A DNA stretch of 64,000 bases from Caulobacter sp. (GTDB taxonomy: Bacteria; Pseudomonadota; Alphaproteobacteria; Caulobacterales; Caulobacteraceae): positions 21,254 to 85,253 of the forward strand of contig JAUXTQ010000046.1 of assembly GCA_030678995.1 (NCBI GenBank). The letters run 5' to 3'. The position numbers and the translations under genes are program-made. The notes under the pieces are model-generated. The model had not been told where the DNA came from and ran no database searches. It saw only the letters and a list, made by a program, of their open reading frames with translations. Shown here piece by piece: positions 35,180-42,304 of this stretch; within the stretch, counting starts at the first letter, position 1; each line of letters opens with the position of its first letter.

Positions 35180-35263
35180 GCTAAATTCCTTTCGGGGGCG
35201 TCTCCCTAAAGACGCGCGCTCCGAAAGACCACCCCGCATCACCCGAAAATGGGTAGTGCGCCC

Positions 35264-37255
35264 TCAGGCCTCGGCCAACGCCGCCCGTTCCACCACCTTG
35301 ACCACGTCGGACATGATCTCGGTCAGCCTGAAGTCCTTGGGCGTGTAGATGCGCCGCACGCCCATCTGCTTGAGGATCAGGGCGTCGTCGGGCGGGATGA
35401 TGCCGCCCACCACCACCGGGATGTCGGCCAGGCCCCCGGCGCGCATCAGGCGGACGACCTCCTGCACCAGGTCCAGGTGCGAGCCGGACAGGATCGACAG
35501 GCCGACCACATGCGCCCGGGTCGCCTTCGCCCGGCGGACGATCTCCTCCGGCGTCGAGCGGATGCCGTCGTAGTGGACCTCCATGCCCACGGCCCGCGCC
35601 CGGGTGGCGATCTGTTCGGCGCCGTTGGAGTGGCCGTCGAGCCCCGGCTTGCCTATCAGGTAGGTCAGGGTGCGGCCGAGCAGTGCGCCGACCCGCTCCA
35701 CATCCCGTTTCACCGCGGCAATGTCCTCGGCGTCCTCGCCCGAGGCGACGACCACGGCGACGCCGGTGGGACCGCGGTATTCGCCGAACACCTCGCGCAG
35801 GGCGAAGGCCCATTCGCCGGTGGTCACCCCGGCCTTCGCCGCGACAATGGAGGGCTCCATGATGTTGCGGCCGTCGCGGGCGGCGGCCTTCAGGTCGGCC
35901 AGGGCCGCCTCGACCGCGCCATGATCGCGGGCCGCGCGCCAGGCCTTCAGCCGCTCGACGACGCCCGCCTCCAGCTTCGGATCGACGGTCTCGATCGAGC
36001 CCTCGCCGGCCGACAGGGGCGATTGTTCCGTGTCTGTCCAGCGGTTGACGCCGACCACGGTCATGCCGCCGGTCTCGACCGCCCGCACCCGCGCGGCGTT
36101 GGAGCCGACCAGCTCGCCCTTCATGTAGCCGATCGCCGCCGCCGCGCCGCCGAGGGCGTCGATCCTGGCCAGTTCCGCCAGGGCCCCGGCCTTCAGCTCG
36201 GCGACCTTGGCCTCGACCACGTGGCTGCCGGCGAACAGATCCTCGTATTCCAGCAGGTCGGTCTCATAGGCCAGCACCTGCTGCATGCGCAGGCTCCACT
36301 GCTGGTCCCATGGCCGGGGCAGGCCGAGCGCCTCGTTCCACGCCGGCAGCTGCAGGGCCCGGCAACGGGCGTCCTTGCTGAGCGTCACCGCCAGGGCCTC
36401 CAGCAGGATGCGGTAGGGATTGTTCTCCGGCTGCTGCTCGGTCAGTCCCAGGCTGTTGACCTGCACCCCGTAGCGGAAGCGGCGGGCCTTGGCGTCCCGC
36501 ACGCCGTAGCGGTCGCGCAGGATCTCGTCCCACAGGGCGGTGAACGCGCGCATCTTGCACAGCTCGGTGACGAACCGGACGCCGGCGTTGACGAAGAAGC
36601 TGATCCGGGAACAGACGATCTCGAAGTCCTGGTCCGGCACCTGGCCGCCGGCCCTGACCGTGTCGAGCACCGAGATGGCCGTGGCCATGGCGTAGGCCAG
36701 CTCCTGCTCCGGCGTCGCCCCGGCCTCCTGCAGGTGATAGCTGCAGACGTTCATCGGGTTCCATTTGGGAACCTCGCGGTAGCACCAGGCGATCATGTCG
36801 CCGATCAGCCGCAGCGAGGGCTCGGGGGGGAAGATGTAGGTGCCGCGGCTGAGGTACTCCTTGATCAGATCGTTCTGCGTCGTGCCCTGCAGCGCCGAGC
36901 GCGACGCGCCCTGCTCGTCGGCCAGGGCGACGTACATCGCCAGCAGCCAGGCGGCCGGGGCGTTGATCGTCATCGAGGTGTTCATCTTGTCGAGCGGGAT
37001 GCCGTCGAACAGCGCGCGCATGTCGCCCAGGTGCCCGACCGGCACCCCGACCTTGCCCACCTCGCCCCGCGCCAGGATGTGGTCGGCGTCGTAGCCGGTC
37101 TGGGTCGGCAGGTCGAAGGCCACCGACAGTCCGGTCTGCCCGGCCGCCAGGTTGCGGCGGTACAGGGCGTTGGACTTCTCGGCCGTGGAGTGGCCCGCAT
37201 AGGTGCGGAAGATCCACGGGGCGTCGCGTTCGTGCTGGAAGGGCTTGTCGGTCAT
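35264..37255 (-). CDS. ecm: Ethylmalonyl-CoA mutase (MeaA/Ecm type)
   Basis: A 663-residue single-chain B12-dependent acyl-CoA mutase. The N-terminal catalytic barrel has AGHSTAEKSNALYRRNLAAG, TGLSVAFDLPTQTGYD and GTYIFPPEPSLRL, typical of the MeaA/Ecm branch rather than methylmalonyl-CoA mutase. The C-terminal cobalamin domain carries the lower-ligand motif DGHSNGAEQI and VVGGIIPPDDA. It converts ethylmalonyl-CoA to methylsuccinyl-CoA in the ethylmalonyl-CoA pathway for acetyl-CoA assimilation. The gene is close to ccr, which supplies its substrate. An operator-like TGCTGC-N3-GCAACA lies about 30 bp upstream. Confidence 0.93.
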   Translation of the reverse strand: MTDKPFQHERDAPWIFRTYAGHSTAEKSNALYRRNLAAGQTGLSVAFDLPTQTGYDADHILARGEVGKVGVPVGHLGDMRALFDGIPLDKMNTSMTINAPAAWLLAMYVALADEQGASRSALQGTTQNDLIKEYLSRGTYIFPPEPSLRLIGDMIAWCYREVPKWNPMNVCSYHLQEAGATPEQELAYAMATAISVLDTVRAGGQVPDQDFEIVCSRISFFVNAGVRFVTELCKMRAFTALWDEILRDRYGVRDAKARRFRYGVQVNSLGLTEQQPENNPYRILLEALAVTLSKDARCRALQLPAWNEALGLPRPWDQQWSLRMQQVLAYETDLLEYEDLFAGSHVVEAKVAELKAGALAELARIDALGGAAAAIGYMKGELVGSNAARVRAVETGGMTVVGVNRWTDTEQSPLSAGEGSIETVDPKLEAGVVERLKAWRAARDHGAVEAALADLKAAARDGRNIMEPSIVAAKAGVTTGEWAFALREVFGEYRGPTGVAVVVASGEDAEDIAAVKRDVERVGALLGRTLTYLIGKPGLDGHSNGAEQIATRARAVGMEVHYDGIRSTPEEIVRRAKATRAHVVGLSILSGSHLDLVQEVVRLMRAGGLADIPVVVGGIIPPDDALILKQMGVRRIYTPKDFRLTEIMSDVVKVVERAALAEA

Positions 37256-37280
37256 GGCGGCGGATCATGGCGATCCACCT

Positions 37281-37295
37281 GCTGCGGTGCAACAT
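37281..37295. promoter_or_regulatory. Operator-like TGCTGC-N3-GCAACA upstream of ecm
   Basis: TGCTGC-GGT-GCAACA just upstream of the ecm start. A related TGTTGC-GCC-GCACAA lies in the ccr/crotonase intergenic region; the two share ATGTTGCRCCGCA when read in the same direction. Similar TGC-N3-GCA sites are bound by PhaR-type regulators of carbon storage in alphaproteobacteria; assignment here is inference. Confidence 0.4.
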
Positions 37296-37345
37296 TTTTG
37301 CGCGAAAGGGCTGTCGCTGGCGCCATCACGGCAAAAACGACCCGG

Positions 37346-38092
37346 CTATGAGCGCGTGAACACCGCCGGCCGCTTTTCCAGGAACGATGCGACCGCCTCG
37401 CGGTGGTCGGCGCTGCCCGCCAGGACATCCAGCGCACCCGGCATCCGCGCCGCGCTCTCCGCCGCGTCCAGTCCGGCGAACCGCTTGGCCGCCTCGACGG
37501 CCAGCGGGGCGCGGCTGGCGATCTGGCCTGCCAGCGTCAGGGCCTCGTCGAGCAGCCGTTCGGCCGCATACACCCCCGTGACCAGTCCCGTCCGCAGCGC
37601 CGTCGCCGCGTCGATCGGCAGACCGGTCAGCAGCATGGCCTTGGCCGGGCCGACGCCGATCAGCCTCGGCAGCCGCCCGGTCGAAGCCATCAGCCCGACA
37701 TTGACCCCCGAGGCTGTGAAACTGGCCCCCTCGGCCGCCAGCCGGATGTCGCAGGCCAGCGCCAGGTCCAGCCCGCCGCCCAGCGCTCCGCCGTTGACGG
37801 CCGCGATCACCGGCATCCGCAGGGTCTCGATGCGACCCATCAGCGCGTTGAAGTCACTGATCGGCGACAGGTCATCCGGCGCGCGGTCGGCCAGTTCCCG
37901 CAGGTCGTTGCCGGCGCAAAACAGCCGCCCCCGCCCGGTCAGCATGATGCACCGCACGTCGAGGTCCGCGTCGATCGCGTCCAGCCCAGCGTTCATCAGC
38001 AGGCGCATGGCGTTGCCCAGAGCGTTGGTCGGCGGCAGGTCGAGTTCGACCAGGGCGATGTGGGGTGCGGGGCGGCTGAAGTGGATGGTCAT
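37346..38092 (-). CDS. Crotonase-family protein lacking hydratase glutamates
   Basis: A 248-residue crotonase fold protein: oxyanion-hole segments LFCAGNDL and GGALGGGLDLALACDIRL are clear. Where enoyl-CoA hydratases have two catalytic Glu, this protein reads SFTASGVNVGLMASTGRLPRL, with no Glu. It is therefore more likely a hydrolase, decarboxylase or isomerase. Ethylmalonyl-/methylmalonyl-CoA decarboxylase (a proofreading crotonase) is an attractive guess given its place between ecm and ccr, but this is inference. The same-strand ecm gene follows 90 bp downstream. Confidence 0.85.
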   Translation of the reverse strand: MTIHFSRPAPHIALVELDLPPTNALGNAMRLLMNAGLDAIDADLDVRCIMLTGRGRLFCAGNDLRELADRAPDDLSPISDFNALMGRIETLRMPVIAAVNGGALGGGLDLALACDIRLAAEGASFTASGVNVGLMASTGRLPRLIGVGPAKAMLLTGLPIDAATALRTGLVTGVYAAERLLDEALTLAGQIASRAPLAVEAAKRFAGLDAAESAARMPGALDVLAGSADHREAVASFLEKRPAVFTRS

Positions 38093-38387
38093 GGCGGCGC
38101 TATGCTCCTGGTCTCTCCCGCCCTAGCACCGCGGACCGCCGTTCGGCCATGTTGCGCCGCACAAGAATCCGCTTGCCAGTTTCAAACAGTTGTCACACGA
38201 TCCTTCCCCTGCGGCCGGTGAACGGTGGTGTCCCAGGGCACAGCTTTGCGTCGAACCCGCACAAATCGACGGATCACGGGCCGGTTTTCGTCGGGCGGCC
38301 CGATGCCCCGCGAAACGCCGGAACGCTCCCCGGCGCTACTGCATCGCAACAGAAACGCGCCCCAAAGAACGCTCAACGGACCGCCAG
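38093..38387. promoter_or_regulatory. Divergent promoter region between crotonase and ccr genes
   Basis: This 295-bp gap holds no ORF of its own. It contains TGTTGCGCCGCACAA near 38150-38165, related to the site upstream of ecm, and TTGCCAGTTTCAAACAGTTGT further on, which may hold promoter elements. The ccr start has only a weak ribosome binding site. Confidence 0.45.
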
Positions 38388-39668
38388 ATGACCACCGCCA
38401 CGCTTGAGAAGACGCCCGTGAAGGATCTCTACGAAATCGGCGAGATTCCGCCGCCCTTCCATGTGCCGAAAAACATGTACGCCTGGACCGTGCGCAAGGA
38501 GCGCCACGGGCGCCCGGCGACGGCCATGCAGGTCGAGGTGGTGCCCACCTGGGAGATCGGCGAGGACGAGGTGCTGATCCTCGTGATGGCCGCGGGCGTC
38601 AACTACAACGGCGTCTGGGCCGCGCTCGGCGAGCCGGTCAGCGTGCTCGACGTGCACAAGCTGCCCTATCACATCGCCGGCTCCGACGCGGCCGGCATCG
38701 TCTGGGCCGTCGGCAAGAAGGTCCGCCGCTGGAAGCCGGGCGACGAGGTGGTCGTCCACTGTAACCAGGACGACGGCGACGACGAGGAGTGCAACGGCGG
38801 CGACCCGATGTTCTCCCCCAGCCAGCGCATCTGGGGCTACGAGACGCCCGACGGCAGCTTCGCCCAGTTCGCCCGGGTGCAGTCGCGCCAGCTGATGCCG
38901 CGCCCCAAGCACCTGACCTGGGAAGAGAGCGCCTGCTACACCCTGACGCTGGCCACCGCCTACCGCATGCTTTTCGGCCACAAGCCGCATGAGCTGAAGC
39001 CCGGCCAGAACGTGCTGGTCTGGGGCTCCTCGGGGGGCCTGGGCGTGTTCGCCGTGCAGCTGGCCGCCGTGGCCGGGGCCAACGCCATCGGCGTGGTCAG
39101 TTCGGACGACAAGATCGACTTCGTGCTCAGCCAGGGCGCCAAGGCGGTGCTGAACCGCAAGGAATTCAACTGCTGGGGCCAGCTGCCGACGGTCAACGGC
39201 CCCGAGTTCAACGACTACATGAAGGAGACCCGCAAGTTCGGGAAGGCCGTGTGGCAGATCACCGGCAACAAGGACGTCGACCTGGTGTTCGAACACCCGG
39301 GCGAGTCCACCTTCCCGGTCTCGGTGTTCCTGGTGAAGCGCGGCGGCATGGTGGCCATCTGCGCCGGCACCAGCGGCTACAACCTGACCATGGACGCCCG
39401 CTTCCTGTGGATGCGCCAGAAGCGCGTCCAGGGCAGCCACTTCGCCAACCTGATGCAGGCCAGCGCGGCCAACCAGCTGGTGATCAACCGCCAGGTCGAT
39501 CCCTGCCTCTCCGAAGTGTTCCGCTGGGAAGACATCCCCGCCGCCCACGAGAAGATGCTCGATAACCAGCACCTGCCCGGCAACATGGGCGTACTGGTCT
39601 GCGCCCAGCGCCCGGGCCTGCGGACGTTCGAGGAGGTTCAGGAGATTTCGGCGGAGATGGGGGTCTAG
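38388..39668 (+). CDS. ccrA: Crotonyl-CoA carboxylase/reductase
   Basis: A 426-residue MDR-family reductase. NADPH-binding region VLVWGSSGGLGVFAVQLAA (residues 208-226). CO2-site residues known from characterised CCRs have clear counterparts: Asn in VNYNGVW (Asn74), Glu152 in WGYETPDGSF, and His350 in VQGSHFANLM. The enzyme reductively carboxylates crotonyl-CoA to (2S)-ethylmalonyl-CoA, the committed step of the ethylmalonyl-CoA pathway. It is divergent from a crotonase gene and near ecm. Start ATG 38388 gives MTTATLEKTPVKDLYEIG, typical for the family. Confidence 0.96.
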   Translation: MTTATLEKTPVKDLYEIGEIPPPFHVPKNMYAWTVRKERHGRPATAMQVEVVPTWEIGEDEVLILVMAAGVNYNGVWAALGEPVSVLDVHKLPYHIAGSDAAGIVWAVGKKVRRWKPGDEVVVHCNQDDGDDEECNGGDPMFSPSQRIWGYETPDGSFAQFARVQSRQLMPRPKHLTWEESACYTLTLATAYRMLFGHKPHELKPGQNVLVWGSSGGLGVFAVQLAAVAGANAIGVVSSDDKIDFVLSQGAKAVLNRKEFNCWGQLPTVNGPEFNDYMKETRKFGKAVWQITGNKDVDLVFEHPGESTFPVSVFLVKRGGMVAICAGTSGYNLTMDARFLWMRQKRVQGSHFANLMQASAANQLVINRQVDPCLSEVFRWEDIPAAHEKMLDNQHLPGNMGVLVCAQRPGLRTFEEVQEISAEMGV

Positions 39669-39674
39669 GGCTCA

Positions 39675-39700
39675 GGGACAGACACAAGGGTGTCTGTCCC
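39675..39700. repeat. GGGACAGACAC palindrome
   Basis: GGGACAGACAC-AAGG-GTGTCTGTCCC, perfect 11-bp arms, 6 bp after the ccr stop. Nearly the same as 32104-32130. Its position suggests possible terminator use. Confidence 0.85.
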
Positions 39701-39717
39701 GATTCAACCGCCAACTC

Positions 39718-40008
39718 TCATCCCGCCTCTCGCGCCCATTTCCCGCCGCTACCGTGGTAGGTTTCTGCAGAAAGCGAGAATAGTTGACCGCAGCTCCTAC
39801 AGCGAAAGCGATGCGAGACGATATCGTCCCATGGGCCCTCCGCGCTGACTTCGCTGAATGGTCCGGAGCGCCAGACGCCCTCCGTAGCATCTTCCTCAAT
39901 ACGTCCGTCCTCAACCGCGCCTTTGGCCATCGAAATGGCCCGAGCAAGGTCTGCGGGTAGCCGGATTTGTAGCGTCGTGCCGATTGCCCGGCATCTGTCG
40001 CAAGCCAA
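39718..40008 (-). CDS. Small CxxC protein with ETYHGxGGxW signature; TTG start
   Basis: A 96-residue protein with an N-terminal CDRC and a C-terminal FRCRSCGQLFSLSAETYHG that continues into GGKW. The four Cys could form a zinc ribbon. The middle part, ending GPWDDIVSHRF, resembles a widespread family of unknown function that includes immunity-like proteins. The only suitable start is TTG 40008, with GGAG 8 nt upstream; no in-frame ATG precedes the CDRC motif. Confidence 0.7.
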   Translation of the reverse strand: MACDRCRAIGTTLQIRLPADLARAISMAKGAVEDGRIEEDATEGVWRSGPFSEVSAEGPWDDIVSHRFRCRSCGQLFSLSAETYHGSGGKWAREAG

Positions 40009-40156
40009 TGGTCAATCTCCGGCGCGCTGAATAGGAATGGTCGATAATGCGCGGCTCGGGTGATCGCGCAACGGTCGGTTTCGACCCCTCGCCGCGCCCC
40101 AAACAGTCAGCTTCATCCCCAAAGCACCCCCCGCCCTTCTGCCTTGGCGGAGCATT

Positions 40157-40286
40157 GCGCGAGCGGGCGTCTTGCTCAAGGACCGGCTTCGCCGGCCGCG
40201 ACGCGGCGGCCCGCAGGGCCGTCCTTGACCAAGGCGACCGCTCGCGCTCCCATTCCATCAAGGCTTTGGGGCGAGTGTCATCAGGC
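40157..40286. repeat. Structured dispersed repeat, copy 1
   Basis: Core GCTCAAGGACCG...CCGCAGGGCCGTCCTTGACC, then CATTCCATCAAGGC and GTGTCATCAGG. Outer arms GCGCGAGCG and CGCTCGCGC are complementary. Copy 2 at 47549-47680 has the same core but different, still complementary, outer arms. The 40009-40298 gap contains no gene. Confidence 0.75.
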
Positions 40287-40298
40287 CTCTCCCAAATT

Positions 40299-40880
40299 CC
40301 GCTCATCCTCGCGGAAGCGAGGACCCAGGTTTGCGGCCGGTGCACTCACGGTCGGGGATGTGTTCGCTTACCCCATGATGAGCCGCTGCATCGAAAACCC
40401 TGGGTCCTCCCTTCCGCGAGAATGAGCGGGGTGTTTGGGTGGTTCAGCAAATCTCCGGGTACAGGTCCCGCCATCCGGGATTGGTCTTCTCGATCAGTTC
40501 GATCTTCCGGGCCCGCCTCCAGACCTTCATCTGCCGCTCCCGGCGGAAGGCGTCTTCGCGGGTGTCGAAGGCCTCGAACCAAACCAGCATCTTCACGCCG
40601 TATCGGCTGGTGAATCCCGGCGTGAGCCCTTCGCGGTGCTCGCCGGCCCGGCGCACGACGCTGTCGGTCGACCCGATGTAGAGCGTCCCGTTCCGCTGGC
40701 TCGCGAGGATGTAGCGTAGAAGGCCATGTGCACTTCAGCGAGAGCTGTTCGATGAATGCTCTTTCGTCGTGTGTTTCTGGATCTATCAATCCGTAGCGGC
40801 AGCCTGATCGGAGCCAGACATCCCTTAAAGTGAGTGCACCGGCCGTAAACCTGGGTCCTCGCTTCCGAGAGGATGAGCGG
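40299..40880. mobile_element. 582-bp segment bounded by 50-bp terminal inverted repeats, containing a GIY-YIG pseudogene
   Basis: The ends 40299-40348 and 40831-40880 are inverted copies matching at 48 of 50 positions, starting CCGCTCATCCTC. A third, partial inverted copy is at 40399-40429. The only gene inside is a frameshifted GIY-YIG nuclease. The termini share the CCGCTCATCC-hairpin-GGACCCA plan with the small element at 3217-3321. No target-site duplication is obvious. Whether it is mobile is inference. Confidence 0.5.
40444..40727 (-). pseudogene. GIY-YIG nuclease, disrupted by a frameshift near the N-terminus
   Basis: From ATG 40727 the frame reads MAFYA and then becomes nonsense, while one frame over the expected YILASQRNGTLYIGSTD appears, followed by VVRRAGEHREGLTPGFTSRY, EAFDTREDAFRRERQMK and WRDLYPEIC. 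One base appears to be missing around 40712, between the start codon and the YIL motif. Without it, the protein would be about 94 residues, as is usual for this family. A sequencing error is possible. The second half of the gene is well preserved, so inactivation must be recent if real. Confidence 0.75.
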
Positions 40881-40915
40881 AGTTGGGGATAGCCCTTCCA
40901 TGCCCCCGTTCCTGC

Positions 40916-42121
40916 TCAGGTAATCTCCACCCTCTTTCCCACCACCGTCAGCGCCATCGCCGCGACCCCGGCCAACAACACGATCGGCACGGTCGACATG
41001 ACCACCTGCTGGGTGGTCGCCCCGCCGCCGAGCAGCTGGCCGGCCAGCACCGGACCCATCGCCGAGCCGAAGCGGCCCGCCGCGATCGCCGCGCCGACGC
41101 CGGTTCCGCGCACCGCCGGGGCGTAGTAGCCCGGCCCCACGCCGTAGAGGCCGAACTGGGTGGCCATGACCAGGAAGCCAAGGGCGAAGGCCAGGGCGGC
41201 GGTGACCGGCAGACCCGTCGCCGGCGCGGCCAGGGCGAACAGCACCGCCACCAGCCCGACGACGGACGCCGCCAGCGGCCAGCGGGCGCCCATCCTGTCG
41301 ATGGTCAGGCCGACGATGACCCCGCCCGCCGCGCCGCCGAGATTGAACAGGGTCGAGATGCCGGCCGCCGCCTTGCCCTCCACACCCCGGGCGACCAGCA
41401 GGCTGGGCAGCCAGTTGAGGAACAGGTGCAGCACCAGGGCGATGGCGGCGTAGGACACCCACAGGCTCAGCGTGGTCCCCAGCCGCCCCCTGCCGAACAG
41501 GGCGGCCAGGCCCGCGCCCTTCGCCGGCGCCTGGGCGCGGACGCCGGTCTCCGGCAACCAGGCCCACAGGGCCAGGGCCAGCACCAGCGGCGCGCCCCCC
41601 CCGACCAGGAAGATCACGCGCCAGTCAGCGGCGGCCAGGTCGGTCCGGGCCAGCAACCCGACCAGCGCCCCGCCCATCGGCAGGCCGGCCGTGACGCCTG
41701 ACACCACGGCTGTCCGGCGGCCAGGGCTGGCCAGTTCCGAGGCCATGGCGATCAGCATCGGCATGGCGCCGCCCAGCCCCAGCCCGGTCAGGAACCGCAC
41801 GGCCAGCAGCGGCGCGTAGGCGTGTATCATCGCGGTGCCGAGAGAAAACAGGCCGAACACCGTCATCGCCGTCAGCAGCACCGGCTTGCGGCCCACCCGG
41901 TCCGACAGCGGCCCGGCGCAGGCAGCCCCGAAAAACAGGCCGATCAGGCTGGCGCTGAACGCCCAGCCGGCCTGCGGCCGGGTCAGCCCCAGATCCGGCA
42001 TCATCTTCGGCGCCGCCACGCCCATCGAGGCGATGTCGAACCCCTCCAGCATGGCCGCCAGCAGGCACAGGCCAATGGCGATCAGGACCGTGCGGCCGGC
42101 GGGCTGGGTCGTGGCGGTCAT
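40916..42121 (-). CDS. MFS transporter, aromatic acid:H+ symporter-like (AAHS)
   Basis: A 401-residue permease with 12 predicted helices. The helix-1 signature LEGFDIASMGVAAP, the DRVGRKP loop after helix 2 and the RFLTGLGLGGAMPMLIA segment in helix 4 are those of the AAHS family (PcaK, MhpT, BenK-like). Likely imports an aromatic or other organic acid with protons. No catabolic genes adjoin, though a Rieske oxygenase lies 2 kb away on the other strand. Confidence 0.87.
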   Translation of the reverse strand: MTATTQPAGRTVLIAIGLCLLAAMLEGFDIASMGVAAPKMMPDLGLTRPQAGWAFSASLIGLFFGAACAGPLSDRVGRKPVLLTAMTVFGLFSLGTAMIHAYAPLLAVRFLTGLGLGGAMPMLIAMASELASPGRRTAVVSGVTAGLPMGGALVGLLARTDLAAADWRVIFLVGGGAPLVLALALWAWLPETGVRAQAPAKGAGLAALFGRGRLGTTLSLWVSYAAIALVLHLFLNWLPSLLVARGVEGKAAAGISTLFNLGGAAGGVIVGLTIDRMGARWPLAASVVGLVAVLFALAAPATGLPVTAALAFALGFLVMATQFGLYGVGPGYYAPAVRGTGVGAAIAAGRFGSAMGPVLAGQLLGGGATTQQVVMSTVPIVLLAGVAAMALTVVGKRVEIT

Positions 42122-42202
42122 GGGCTCCCCCCGAAGCGGACGACTCGGAGCCTAGACTGGCCTCGGGCCGGTGCGAAGCGCCGCTGGAGGGGGTTGGATG
42201 GA

Positions 42203-42234
42203 GGGGACACGCACTGAAGTGCATGTCCCCGCGC
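42203..42234. repeat. GGGGACACGCACTGAAGTG palindrome, single copy
   Basis: Identical over 32 bp to the right arm of the element at 26079-26171. It lies between the divergent MFS and peptidase genes. Confidence 0.88.
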
Positions 42235-42304
42235 CCGGGCGGGATGACAGGCCCGGCCCCGACCCCCTACAATCCGCCTCAACAAATAAATCGGGGAGGA
42301 TCGC

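Noticed and set aside
35249..37351. 700-codon plus-strand ORF opposite ecm
   Set aside because: Shadow of the mutase gene with improbable composition; ecm is unambiguous.
40009..40443. Possible CRISPR-like array from the clustered repeats
   Set aside because: Repeats are few, inverted rather than direct, irregularly spaced, and there are no cas genes.
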